A stretch of DNA of 64,000 bases from Guyanagaster necrorhizus. Lineage: Eukaryota > Basidiomycota > Agaricomycetes > Agaricales > Physalacriaceae. Below, one piece after another: positions 1 through 12,794 of this stretch. The notes under the pieces are model-generated. The model saw nothing but the letters and a program-made list of their open reading frames with translations, had not been told where the DNA came from and made no database searches. The stretch spans positions 1,536,671-1,600,670 of the forward strand of contig NW_025064888.1 of assembly GCF_019112545.1 (NCBI RefSeq), written 5' to 3'. The position numbers and the translations under genes are program-made. The first letter of the stretch is position 1. Each line of letters starts with the position of its first letter.

Positions 1-2699
1 AGCAAGAGTATTTTAGAGCATGTCAATTTTCTCTATCTGCTAAAATGTCTTTTGATCAAGACCATAGGGTAATTGGAAAGACTAAACTTGATTAATATAA
101 AAAAGAAGAATATTAAAAAGAAGAAACATATTATATATTTCAGATAAACTGCAGGATTCAATATGAATATTTTAGCAAAGTGCAACATGTATATTTTATG
201 ATTGTAAAAGTTTGATTGCTTTGAGATCTAAGCTTATTCAACAACTGCTAATCTAAATTCTGTTACTTATATTTATATGTAGTCCAATTGGACTCTGCCT
301 TTTCAACTTTAGAACATCCTTCTTATAAAGAGCTTCAAGTGCTGAAAATAATTTTAAAGACTTGATATTATCTCAATGAGGATGACTGAGTGAATCTAAT
401 ATAAAAATCTTGCTTTTTAAGAACAATCATTAAAATATTTCAATTGAGAGAAATAGAATCACTTACTTGGTGTGTTTTTTGTTGGAACTATGCTTTAGTA
501 ATATTCTATTGTGAGAATTTGATACAATAACAAGATACCAATAGAAGCTATATGTTTATAAATATAATATAGGATATGACTTTAAAAAAGAGAATAATCC
601 TTATAAATCAGCACAATCAGATACTTATTTGTAAAGATGTTGATCTTGGATATTCAGCATTCAACATCTGCATAGTTTTTTTTTAAGCATAATTAATGCT
701 CATTGATGAGCCTTTAAGCTCTGTATACTCTGAAATCATAGGCCTTAATAATAAATTTTGATTTTAGCCTTTAAGCAGGCTTTCAGTAAACTAATTATTA
801 CAAGTTCAACTCATATACTTTTATCACAAACTTTTCATGATATATAAACTTTCTCTTCAATAGCTATGCATCACAGGCACAGCCAGGCACAATGATATCT
901 GATCATATAGGATATACATCATTCTCATTATACATGCAGTATCTTAATACAGTCCATAAGGCCTACTGCAATATGTATGCAAAGCTTGCTGTAGATGCTT
1001 AAGCTACTCACAGCTAGCACATAGAAGGCTAATATATAGTATAGAACTAATCATGCATTTGGTTAGAGATTTATAAGGAATATTAGAAGGATTATCATAC
1101 TATTAGCTAGTAAACTTTTAAATATACTACACTTAGTACAATCCTCACAGCTTTGAAGGCTTTGCATTACAAATAGTTCACTATGCTCACTAAGCTTAAT
1201 ACTGCAGTTATCAAGGCTATTTAATGTAGCATACTTAGTATTAGTAAATGAGTATTATAAGTAGAATACTATACAACATATGAGAGAGAGATCACATAGA
1301 AAAAAACTAAGTTACAGCCTACAGCTAAGATATGCCAAAACTACTCAACACCTATACTAAACTATACACTTATACAACATCCCTCTAATAGAACTAATTA
1401 TACAGATCATCTACAGATCAACACTCTCTGACTGAGAATGCTATAGTATCTCAATAGTCTTACAAACATGATATACTAGTGAACTTTTAATTTGCATGAA
1501 AGGATTTATTATTCTTATATATCATTTTCATATCTCTTAGACTGATCTAAAGACTTCAAAGGGTAACTATAAATAAGACTTCATGCCTTTAAGCTTCTAA
1601 CACTATAGCTTATTATTCTTATACTAAGAAATGACACTAAAAGTATACCACTGAGACTACATGTAGGATTTCAACAATAAAAGTCTATGCTGCATATAGG
1701 TTGCACTGCTCAGTATCCAGATATCTATGTGATATTTCTGCTATAGAAAAGTTCATATACATACTTTGAGTCTCTGTACACACTTTAGAGGTTTATAACA
1801 TCTATAGCAAGCAATTGTTACACCTCTTGGAGATTATAATCATCTTATAGATATATAACTAGACTCATCTGAATCAGCCTTCAGATTCTGTGCTTTGATT
1901 TCACTAATTGTTATAGGTTTTGTGTTTCTGCCTGCAAAAAGTCTAACAACTTTCTGAATCATCATTATTGAACACATATTCAAAAGTCTAATCTTTGTAA
2001 CCTTGAAAACTAAAATAATTGAAAACATAAACTTTATCTATCAGTGTGACATTCATTCTCTGGAGGTTTTCATGTGTAAGTCTGCAAATATTGAGTGATA
2101 AAGAAATATAGTCAAAGAAAAAAATATACATTAGTCTCACTGATATTAAATTATCATTCAGAAAGCATATACCATGTAATTGATCCAAGTTGCTTTAGCT
2201 TCTGTCAGTGCCACCTTTTATCTACCAGAGATAGATGAGTATTCTGAAAACAGTAGTCAGTGAATATCAGAGAAGCTTAGAAGAAAATACAGACAAATCA
2301 GATGATAAATCTTCAAATTATAGTAGAGTAGAGTATTTGAAATATTTTTTTTGTTATTGAAACAAAGAGAATATGAATATATGTCTATGCAGCTGCACTG
2401 AAACAAACATCAGATAGAATGTGCTGTCTGTAATTTTCTCACTTGGTTCAAGAATCTTATAAATTAGAGATAAAGAATAAATTCTTACAAATTGGCATAT
2501 TAATAAAAATGAATGAAGGACTTAGTCCAGCCAGACAAAGCTATATTCATTGTTTTGTTTTTTCACTAGTCATATATTCAAGCTCAATGCTGGACTAAGA
2601 AATCATATCATCTGATATTGTTAAATTCAAGCATCACATAAGTGCAAACTCATAATAAACTGATATTGTATCATGTTCATACAATCACACCAGAGTCCA

Positions 2700-2820
2700 C
2701 TTTAGTATCTGACTTAGTGTGAAGACCAAGACATTCACAGGTTGCTCAAAGGTGAATGGTATAGAATAAACTTTAGCTCAAAGCTGAGTTCACTATAGTG
2801 AGAGCTACACTACTTATATA
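2700..2820 (+). repeat. Decayed LTR-like fragment, related to 55590-55740
   Basis: About 100 bases align by eye with 55640-55740. Both have a ggTTGCTC-like start, then an agaataaactttag core, a tgag block, an agtgagaact/agtgagagct block and an acttA(a/t)ata end. The agaataaactttag core followed by a ctactta motif looks like the 3' part of a Copia-type LTR. No coding partner survives next to it. The assignment to Copia is a guess; the homology between the two copies is what is seen. Confidence 0.4.
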
Positions 2821-3974
2821 TGTCTGGGTCTAAGATAAATATAGTCTGTCCTATTGTAGTTGTCTGTGAGTTAGAACTAAAGAGTGCAGTACAAATGCAT
2901 AAAACAATGAAATATGAGCATTATTGAGGCATCTATTATAAGTTGCAGCACAATAGCACAAGTCATTCAATACAGACATGGTTACCAGTCTGGCCAGATA
3001 GATAAAGAGAGTGCCTGAGATTAGATAGGCACTCTAATAAGATTAGATAAGCAGAAAAATTGTAACAGATATTGTGATGACATTGCAGATGAATACCATA
3101 TAACAAAAGATGATATATCTGATTCTATTATGAAATTCTTTTCTGTTTAACAAACTGAACTAACAGTTCAAGTTTCCACAGATCTGAGCACAGAAAAGAT
3201 GAATAATGAATCATTCAGAGAGTATCCTAAAGTGAGTGATCTTCTGGCTTCATATAGAATCTATCTTTAAATGTTTTCAGATCCAATATGCCAGATATAA
3301 CTATCTTTTCTTGTTGAAGTATGTTGAAAGATTGAATATATAGGATTTCATGATATTCTGATCAAACATATTTATTTTTAATATTATCACAAAATTAAAT
3401 AAAACAATTTACTGGAAAAACATTAAAAATCAAATACAAATAAATATCAAAGCTTATATCACTCACCCAATAGGCTAAAATGTGTACTTGACATCATTGC
3501 AGAGTTTTAATAAAAGGTCTATTGTGAAACCAAAGAAAAGATTGTAGAAAATAGTAAAGAAGATTACTGGAGTCTGAAACTAGCTGCAATTATTTGATAT
3601 ATACTGCAGTGATATTCACTAATTCCTAATATTATTGCTTAATTGTCAGGACTAGCAAACTGAATTGCAAAAGTAAAGCTATGTGGGCAACAAAGAGAGT
3701 TTGTAGCTATGATTGCATTATGAATAGTCTCACTGTTAGTTTCCTTTCATTTGAACTACATTATTATAACAGAACATCAAAAGAAGTGATAAAATAATCT
3801 TGTTCAGCTCTCTGTCTATGGGGATTCAATTCCTACATATACAAGTCAGTGATAGTTTAAAATATTGAATGTACAGGCAAGTTTCTGATGGATTTCAGTC
3901 TCTCTCATCTACCTTTCATCCAGCAAAGTATATTATGATGTTAATTACATGCTTAAAAGTGTGTATCATAAATT

Positions 3975-4020
3975 TTCAGTGATTTTATAATGATTTGATA
4001 TTGCAGTGAATTTTTTTGAG
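3975..4020 (+). repeat. Short direct repeat, copy 1
   Basis: 46 bases that recur at 4601-4646 with two or three mismatches, 626 bases downstream, inside the CpG-free block. The flanking sequences are not similar, so this is a remnant or a small insertion footprint rather than part of a tandem array. Confidence 0.6.
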
Positions 4021-4600
4021 GAGTCTCCAATTACTGATTACTAGAACCCTCTGTATACTGGTTTTTATGCACCAAATTTGAGCTATGATTTTCTGATTTA
4101 AGCTATTTTCTCACAGCTTTGAAGACTGGTTGTTGGCTTATTTTGCCTATAATACCACAACAAGTAGTCTTTAGCCTATAGTTCTGCAGGAGAAGTCTGT
4201 TTATATGGCTAGTAAAACAATTTCAGATACTAAATTATAAAATCTAATATTCTTATTCTCACCTAATTCTGTATTTGTGTTTTTCTGAATCAATATAAGG
4301 TTTTTTGGCTAGATTGTTATCAGTGATATGATGATTTAAAGTGTATTCTATAGGATAAAGACAAAATTAGAACTATAAGACAGTAGAAAGAGAAGCTATA
4401 TTCAAAGGTACAAAGCAATAGTAGTGTAGAATAGACTGAGTGATGACTGTACAGAAATGACAACATAGTTGAAAGTTTGAGAAATGTTACAAATTTCTGA
4501 AAATTATCATAATAAAAATCCAGACTCTGGTTAAACAAGATTAACTCTTAGATGAGAAAATGCTTATAAAGCAGAAATAGAGGATAGTGATATAATGTCA

Positions 4601-4646
4601 TTCAGTGATTCTATAATGATTTGATAGTGCAGTGAATTTTTTTGAG
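4601..4646 (+). repeat. Short direct repeat, copy 2
   Basis: Second copy of the 46-base repeat at 3975-4020, differing at two or three positions. Confidence 0.6.
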
Positions 4647-5405
4647 AATTACCAGTTGGGCCATAATATCTTTGATTTGTGAAATGCTGAAGATCTTTTG
4701 AGGTTTAGATTTGTGGCTGTACAAAGAAGAATGAGGTATTACTAAGCTCAAAAGCCATCAAACTCAGTGATCTGCTTTATCATTATATTTGAAATTCACC
4801 ATCAAGCCATTATTTCAAAATAGAAATAGACTTCTAGCTGTTACAGAAGGAGAACAAGGCTGAAGACTGATACTACATTAAGTGTCTGTAAAATAATCTC
4901 TATCTAGTTACCATCTTAAATAAGGTGGCCAACAATAAATAAACAACTTCAATCATTAATTGTTTATATATATTTGTATCAGCACCTTGGAAGACTTCCA
5001 CAGAATCAATGGAGATGTAATTGCCTAAGATAGAGCACACTTTTGATAATCTCAATTAAGATAGTTAATTTCTGATTTTTAAAAATAAAACAAAAGTCAC
5101 TTGTTTTGTAAAATAGCAATAATGAACTTGCCTTATCTGTCATAGATTGTCTCCAGGGTAATAGTACCTTATATAATAAGAACAAATATGTGTAAATACT
5201 GAGTATTGATATAATTGGTGTATAGAGCATATCAGTCATGTATTCCATAGACACAGTATTCCATATATCTTTCAATCCCGGTTGTCTTATGAAAAGTAGC
5301 CTCAAAATAAACCTTGGCTGCCTTTCATTTTTGTTTTTTGAAAAATTATCACCATAAAGACAGCATAGGCACCATATTTAGAAAATACTGCGATTCGCGG
5401 AACAA

Positions 5406-8110
5406 CTAATCTCCACCACCACATCCACCACCACCACCACCAGTCTCCTCCACCACCGCCACCGCAGCCAGTCCCGCTACTACCACAACCTGCGCTACCT
5501 CTCCCTCCGAATGAAACTTGATGGATACCACTGGCGGTATCACCCCATCTCCCGCCACGGTCAGAGTCACTATTACTTCTAGATCTACCAGTGCCCTACA
5601 AAACGAGAGTAAGTTCCAAGTAAGATCATGATACAGAAAAGACGTACAGCAGCAGCACGTCGCTCTACACTCCTGCGTCCTTCAACTACATGCCCCGTCC
5701 TCGTCACACACCCTACATAGTCAAAAGACAACGACACGGGCATCAAAAAGGCCGGGTCATGATCGACGCTCCTGTTCCCACTAGTTCCCTTCTCTTCCTC
5801 TCGCTTAATCCTCCTCTCTCGCTTCTCACGCCTTCCTCGCCTCAGAGCGTAAAGCTGCCGCCGGTTCTGGAACGAGTATACCGTATTATGGTCGCTCGGA
5901 TGTGTCGCTGCAAGAAGATCATCTCGATCCCGGGGTGGGTCGAGGTAAGAAGGTGCCACCGACTGCTTATATATCGTTACAAGTCTGCTTATTTTCTGTC
6001 CAATCGTGTCGCCCGGGAGCGGACACCCGCAGTGCGTATATGCGATCCTGAAACGGTCCTGCGAAGGGTCAGTAGACCGCAGAGAAAGCAGAGGGCGAAT
6101 TACGTACTTTCCATGCCCGACAAGTCATGTCGAAGGCGTTTGCAAGCCTGTTTTCGTCCACCTTATCGTCATGGTCAACGAATCGACGGACATATTCGAG
6201 ACAGTCGCGGGAATACTTCCGGGCCATGAGCTGGTGAGTATGCCAAACCAGGTCAATGTCCAGTGTCGGGACAAAGAAACCACCCGGTGACGATGATATC
6301 AGGTCCAGGAATCTGGATTGGTGTGAGGTCATTGAGCAAGAAACACCAAGAGGGCAACATGCTTACGCATGATAACGAGCAATGCAGTGCTTTAGCGGTA
6401 CTTCATCCTCGGAGAATGAGAAAAAGTCCAGGTCTGTCCAGCCTAGTTTATGCATCTTGTCAACAAAGGATCCTTGTCGGAGAACCTCTACGGTGTTAGT
6501 ATTCCGTCTATAGAGTGCTCACAAAGGCACCCACTGCACCGACGAGACCCAAGGAAAATATCTTGTCGTCTTCGTACGCACTCATAATTCCAGACAGCCT
6601 AACACTTCAACATCAGGATTGCCAAAGAAACAGAAAATCCCAACATACAGGTGATCTTCGTATGCAATATACCCACTCATAGCATTTCGAAGTTTCTGCA
6701 TGCTGTAGTCCATTTTCTCCTCTGCCTTGACTGCCCATTGCTGTTCATTTTTTGCCTTTCTCTTCATAAATTCCGGCGACCTCATCTCCAAAATGCGGGA
6801 CTTGATAGCCCTCGCACGCTCGGAATCGTCGATATTCTAAGGCGTGTGAAGAGTTCCGCTAGATGTCAAAGGTATCGATCAGCAGAAAGAAAGAGACGGC
6901 AGTCAGAACGTACGCAAGGACGTTGCTGGTCCTCACGTCGTCCACAAGTTTATGAAAAGCCAGCTTTTCCTTCGTAATATTCAGCTGGCACCCCGGACAT
7001 GTGGTCGTGAACTCCTGCTGGAGATATCCATTGCCAGTGGGATTCACCAAGCCTAGACCTCATTCAGAGATGACTATCAAGACAGAACGGTACTAGTACT
7101 CACGAACGTTGACCTTCGTAATACATCTGGGGCAAAGTATTTCTCGCTCAATCAATATCATTGCCGACTCGAAAGGATCATAGGGGAGATGGGTCTTCTG
7201 CAGCCAGTTCTGGACACGGGCGTCTGACGGAGGCCAGTCGATGGTGTAGCATGTCCGTTCCTAATCTGTCCAGTCAGCTCAACCTCGAGAAAATAATTCA
7301 AGGTAACCATACGAGGTCCTGAAACCAGTCACCCATTCTTGTAAGTATCTCGATGTGCTTGTTTCGTAACGAATCTTCAGAATACCGCCTGATATGCCAT
7401 CAACGTAACATCACCGATGCGTCATGCGAAAGATACGCAGGATTTAACAAGTAGGCATGCCACACCTGTGCAGCTCGAAATTAGCAACACGTTAGATACC
7501 AAAACGTACTATCGCTCACCATGATAACGTCGACAAGAGGCAGATGCTGGTTAGCGAAACCAGATTCATCTTGAGCTGTCAGCGCCTTGCACCATCTTTC
7601 GAACCTAATGAATACCGTCAAGTCTCGGCAGTCTACCATTCGCCAAGGAACATACCTCTCAACGGCCAGTCCGACGAACCACGACCACTTGCAGTGATTA
7701 TCGCTGGGGGCATCTGGGTATCTGGAATGGTCCATCCCTTCGACTCGTTCCTTGAGGGAGGCAAAGTGCCTCAAGAGACATAGGTGGCCCTTGAGCTGAG
7801 ATATGCTAACAAAGGGTGTCTGGAGGGCACGACTGCCGATGAACAGTGGGTAGGGTAGCTCGTACGAGGGCGGTTGGGCACCACCGTCGTCCCCACCGCT
7901 CGGTCGTGTGGAAAAGTGAGAAGATAGATAATTTGTTACTGAGCTGGCAAGCGAATCGTGAAAATCAGCTTGACTCGAACGACGGTGGAAATTTATTTTT
8001 TCGCAGAAGAGGGAGCAGAGGAAGGAGTCTGTGGCATTTCGGTCTTGAAATCCTAATGGAGAACTTGGACTGAGACATCGGCGTTGGCGTCGAACACCGT
8101 TCTTCAGATG
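5406..8110 (-). CDS. DUF1399 / glycine-rich domain-containing protein (GRDP-like), multi-exon
   Basis: Function is not known in fungi; plant GRDPs are linked to osmotic stress and development. Reading the minus strand, exons carry in order: PLFIGS...TPFVSISQLKGHL and WSWFVGLAVER (about 7900-7680); FERWCKAL...LPLVDVIM (7610-7520); VWHAYLLNP (7460-7440); a 48-nt intron; RYSEDSLRNKHIEIL; WPPSDARVQNWLQKT and a CPRC pair (7250-7110); GNGYLQQEF plus CPGC (7050-6920); a basic helical segment (6840-6650); and VPTLDIDLVWHTHQL with HDDKVDE (6320-6070). The last exon begins near 5595 after acceptor TGTAG and ends in a Gly-rich tail, usual for the family. VWHAY and VWHTHQ are the two family signature blocks. 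The tail frame runs into a poly-Trp stretch unless shifted by one base, which would give more Gly and a stop at 5406. The N-terminal start, above about 8000, is not resolved. Confidence 0.82.
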
Positions 8111-8356
8111 GAAGTGGACAGAGGAGATTGGATATAAACAGGTGGAGCTGAGGACGGTTCTACATATAGAGACGTCCCGCAGGTGAGACGATATTTGCAG
8201 ATAGGCAGAGAAACGATAACGGAAATGAAATACACATAAGAGACACGTCGGCAGTAGGAAGAACATGGCGAATCATGCCTAGCTTGTCTCAATGACCCTA
8301 AAGACACGGATATATAGGAACACGACGAGATCTCAGTAGCCACTTACCCTCACAAT

Positions 8357-9064
8357 TCAGTTCGCTCCATCATCATCACCAGCTGCAGACTTGACAGCTT
8401 TCAGGTATTCAATACAGCCCATCAATTTCATGTACTTTGTCGGGGACGATGAGATACCTCTCTGACGCGCACCCATTAATTCCTCCAGCTTGGCCTTTCT
8501 ATCGATACCAGCCTGATATTCCGCCAGATACGCGTTCAGGGTCTTGTCTTTTAATCCGGAGAGCTCCTTCTGGGGAAGAACGCCGAGCAGTGTCTGCGCT
8601 CGCCCATTTGCCGTCAACCTCTCGGGATGAACAAAGTAGCGGTAAGGCCGGGAAATGAAACCTACTCGAGGGTGAGTGGAAGAAGCCGTGGCGACAGGAT
8701 GGGAGAGATCTAGGCTGATGCAAGGGGATCTGTATATGTGGAGTGCAGTATTTGTGTTTGGGGATGGATGAAGGAACATGCAAGTTTTTCTTTCACCCAA
8801 ACATGTGTTGTTGAAGGTGTTAATGTCTTTCCCAGTGATTCTCGACCAACTGTGGAATTATTTCCACCCGGCGGAGCTGTAGGATATGATCCACAAGGAG
8901 AGATGGACCCGAAATGATTTTTCCAGAGTTCAAGTCACGGAGGGTGCGTAAAAGGACGCCACCGTAAGAGTCAGGATGAGAACTTGAAGGAAAATAACGT
9001 GATTCAGTGGGAGTGATGCCGCTTATTGTGAGATCCAATCCCTTGCGCGTCCCGCCTCTATATC
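8357..9064 (-). CDS. Divergent 3-methyladenine DNA glycosylase-like protein (C-terminal exons), frame disrupted
   Basis: Two blocks of a conserved fungal family are clear. The exon starting at 9064 after acceptor CTCAG reads YRGGTRKGLDLTIS, then GGVLLRTLRDLNSGKIISGP and SLLVDHIL. The downstream block reads CMFLHPSPNTNTALHIY, RSPCISLDLSHP, HPRVGFISRPYRYFVHPE, LTANGRAQTLLGVL, and ends at a stop at 8357. LLR...SGP...L and the RI/CI...PYR-F-V pattern resemble the LLRA/SGPGKL and RIG/PWRFY blocks of alkyladenine glycosylases, so base-excision repair is plausible but inferred. The two blocks are in different frames, meeting near 8825-8836, with no GT..AG intron that would join them; this is a frameshift or a sequence error. 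Upstream exons should lie between 9080 and about 10660, but I could not place them. Confidence 0.55.
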
Positions 9065-12000
9065 CTGAGGTGCCGATCAGAGTTTGTGTAGAATCATCAG
9101 ATCATCTAGGAGTGCGATGAAAATGCCTACATACTCCTCTATGAGTGCTGAGATATGTGGAACAGATGCAGCGATGTTGGACGGTCCTGTCTTGTTCTCT
9201 GCTCTGTCATCAGGGCAATGCTTGGGACCAGCAGCAGCTCAATACCGAAGGCCGAATGAAGCGCGTTTATCATAGTTTACGTTTCACATTGCCTGATGAT
9301 TGCTTTTTATTTCCTTGTCTGTTCAACTGGTCCCTCTTTCATTATCGTTTCCTTCCTCCGCGGTTACTTCCGTTCGCCTCTCATGGCCGTACGCTCCACC
9401 AACCAGTTGCCCGCTACAGCCGTACTTCAATCCACATCGGATAAAGACAGCCAGGAGAGAAGCAAAATTCTATGTGGGTGCCGTTCGAAACGACGCACCA
9501 GGTCCAAGGAGTAAGGTCCTCTCCGAAATGTAAGGCTGAATGACACGCAATGCCCTGGTGGAGCAATGTTTCTCTGCCATAAAGAGCGTACCGACATGAC
9601 GAAGTTGGGAGTGGGAAGAGGGTACATTAGAGATGTAGCTGTTTATACAGACAAGGCTGGGACGATCTGTGTGAACATGTCGAAGGAAGCGGGTGGACAT
9701 TTTTGAGGGAATAGGCACGCCGCCGACCCACCGACTTCAGGTAAGGGCGACAGATACAGGTCTGGTCCGTGGACCCTATTTCTCAGAGGATATTCATCTC
9801 CTTTCATCCTTGCTCTGGATGTCGAAGGCGAGCGTGGTCAGCTTGTATGACCGAAAAAGATGAAAGCCTCTGCTGAGAATTTAGTTATCGATAGTGCAAC
9901 AATAGTGAAGGATCTGCTGCGAGGCTGGGTACATAAATCTCGGAGGCAGATGGGGGAGAATATCGAGGTCAGCTTTTTAGCACCAACAATGAAGAACCGT
10001 GCGACGCTCTCATTGGCATCAGAGATTGTCGGTAAGGATTGCATGTTTGCATTCGTCGCAGTAGCACACGAGATAGGTGTAGGTTTCTATTCCCTTACCA
10101 CTCACTTCGAGTTCGATTCTCCTGGCGGAATTGTGGAACAGGATGATTAGATCATCGACGAGGAAGGAAAAAATCCATTACGCTCGAAAGAATAAAGAAC
10201 ACCACTCCGAGAATGTTCATTTAAGCCGACATCGAATTATTCATAACTTACCCTATGCACCCGTTCTTTCAACTCTCTACAGAGGTCAGCTAATGCATCT
10301 AAGAAAGTGACGTGCATTTGTAGCACCTAATAGAGTACACTGTTAGCTATAATGTAGACCTCACACAGCGTAGCGATAAGCAGAAACGTGGTGAGGGTGC
10401 TCGACGGACCGTATTCAATATATATAGTCCATCCCGACATAAAGGGGTATCGAGCTCGGCCGGCGGGATACGACGGAGCTCCTGCTTGCTAATCCAACAA
10501 TGCAATCCATGGTAAACACGATGTTTACTGACCACTGTCTTCTGTGCTTCCGTCTTAGACTGGGAGGTCTGCCTCCTGACTATCTGTTCCTCAAGTTTTC
10601 AAGATCCTCTCAGAAACAACATACATAACGGGAAATCGTGGCCTGCGAGCCTTCGATATCATCTATCGATTCTAGCCCTATCCCGTACACGTCAACCTTT
10701 GCTCCGCAGAGTCAATCTCCCATTTCTTGTCTACGGTCGGACGTCGTTGCCGCTCGGTCAAACGACATGCCGCGTAATAAAGCGCCTGTTGGCATTTGAT
10801 GGACGTTTGGGGCGACGATTCGTCTCTCGCGCGATGATGAACGATGGGACTAGGGTTAAGCTTTCGCCATGGACAAGTTCAGTTTGGAACGCCAACGGCA
10901 GGGAATAACACAGTATGCGTGATAATCTCTAGAAAACGCAATCACAGGGGATATATGTTTCTCTTCCACCAGCCATGAATGCCAAGGACATTTTTCGAGA
11001 ACGCTTGCTTTTCTCCTCACAAGGATTTCCTCGGTTGATGGAAGACATACGCCAGCTCATCTTTCCTGTAACTCCTGCATCTGTGAATCCCTTTCTCTCG
11101 ATTGAAGTGCTCTCAGCATCCCCAAATACAAAAAAACAATCACAAAGGAACGCCAGACGGAATGCGACGCGTTCACAAGTCGATAGCCTCCCGTGATACG
11201 TTCACCTCAGACCTGCGGGCGAGGTCCCACCGCATACCATCTTTCTCGATTACACTCTTCAATCTGGTACAATAACTCCGTAATTGGGGCGACAATTCGC
11301 CGCCACGTCTTGTAGCTGCTTTCATCTCAGTTGACACCTAGAAGCAAGGGTATGTCATCAAGAACCGGAATAATTAACTAGGAATGCGAAATTATTTAGT
11401 TTCCGATCCCGCAATATCTTATTGCGCTAACCGGCAAGACGCTCTGGCGCCACCACAATCACACTACATAACAGCGAAGATGGCCTGCTGCTGTGATCGG
11501 CCATTTTCACTTGGAATCTTCGGACAAATCTCCTGTCAGCCCACACCAAAGGTATATGGGATGTCTCTGAACTGTATGTATTCACCGTCATGTTATGACG
11601 CATCACATCAAAGGCCACAGTCATCCTCTCCCTCTGTATCCCCACAACCTGAATGCTTTATCACATGGCCTGTCTCTTTATACCCTAATTCTTATCCACC
11701 GAAAGAACTCACAGTCAAATCAGGTCAAGAGATAACTAGACAGGACCCGCTCTTATTGCATAAGTCATATATGGCTTCGACGCCCTGTCAATGCCTACAT
11801 CAAGCGAGACCGGCCCACAATCAGAATGATGAAAGTTTGACATCACTTCAGAGCTCTAGATATGTTCTTTCCCTGCGTATTGATGTTATACCAGACCCAA
11901 TACAGCTTTCCAGTCATCTAGATGCCGCTTACCGTACGTGGCGTCTCAATTGGAATTCGCATTGCACGGTGCCTCGCGTTGCTAGGCTCTGCTAGTCTCG

Positions 12001-12794
12001 ATTTGGTCTTGGTCGACGGTGTGACAACTTCCATTAAGAACTTCCGTGAAATGTAGATCTGATATCTTACGCGACTGCGACCCTTCTTAACATCAGGAAG
12101 TTGAACAGATCTTCCGGTTTGCACGCAGACACGAAATCTTAACGTTGCTCTTGAATCAGGAACGAACCGAGGCGCTCGTGAAATGTGAATATCAACAGCT
12201 TGCCAAGCTAGGACTCGGATTTAGAATGTCTTTTATTGTTGTAGTAAAAGTTGGTATCTTTTGATTCCAAAGCCATCTCTCGAGCTATCTATTCTACGTC
12301 GCGATTGAATAACGTACATCTTTGCAGATGTCGATGCCGTTGAGCCCTTGAATTCGAAGCTTGAACCCCTTGACGCTATCATCTATGCCGTAATCTGGGC
12401 TTCCCCATCCGTCGCCGCCACACTTTCCTGTGTACAACCAGATGGCGGGGCCAAGCTATATGTACACCTGCAAGAAATTTTCTATTCTCTCCCTTTTCTA
12501 CTCTCATTGACATTCCGACTTGGCGCAGCGGTCCGCTCAACGCCTCCTGCATCCGGAGGAAGGACCTTTGGATTCTGATGGTCCATGGACCTGCCGAAAA
12601 GTGTTCGAGTCTATTAATTTGTCGCTTTTGATTCGCACCTGCTTTCATTGCGCTTTAGTGATCGCAGTTATCATACACAACGGTATTCCCACTACGTTGT
12701 CTTTAGCTCCCTCCTGTTTTAAATCCACGGACAATTTTTCTGCGTGAAAATGCTATCTAGCAGTTACACTTATTACACCATAATCACGGTGACT
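9065..12794. other. No confident gene; may hold upstream exons of the glycosylase-like gene
   Basis: Normal base composition with CpG, but no frame I recognise. A minus-strand stretch near 10230-10330 (VLQMHVTFLDALADLC) ends at a GT and could be an exon. 10440-10540 minus reads HRVYHGLHCW, vaguely like the HxxHC motif of UstYa-type proteins, but has no second motif. A 203-codon plus-strand frame at 11384-11995 is rich in Ser/Pro/Cys with no family pattern. Confidence 0.4.

Larger units (their letters stand above)
1..5300. other. AT-rich, CpG-free decayed block without genes
   Basis: More than 5 kb of AT-rich sequence in which I could find essentially no CG dinucleotide before position 5279. 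Open frames are short (under 100 codons), on random strands, and unlike any family I know. TG and CA are abundant, which is what is left when methylated CpG deaminates. A short direct repeat is visible (3975-4020 and 4601-4646), and 2700-2820 resembles a stretch at 55590-55740 (LTR-like). I read it as an old transposon graveyard rather than a gene desert of ordinary composition. Confidence 0.75.

Noticed and set aside
1..5300. Mitochondrial insertion as a source of the AT-rich DNA
   Set aside because: No mitochondrial protein or rRNA motif seen, and the sequence is CpG-depleted rather than simply AT-rich; methylation decay is a better fit.
5690..6229. 179-codon plus-strand open frame
   Set aside because: It is antisense to DUF1399/GRDP exons that carry clear family motifs on the minus strand, and the plus-strand peptide is Arg/Pro/Ser-rich noise.
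11384..11995. 203-codon plus-strand open frame
   Set aside because: No family pattern, and its Cys/Ser/Pro/His composition is typical of a chance frame.
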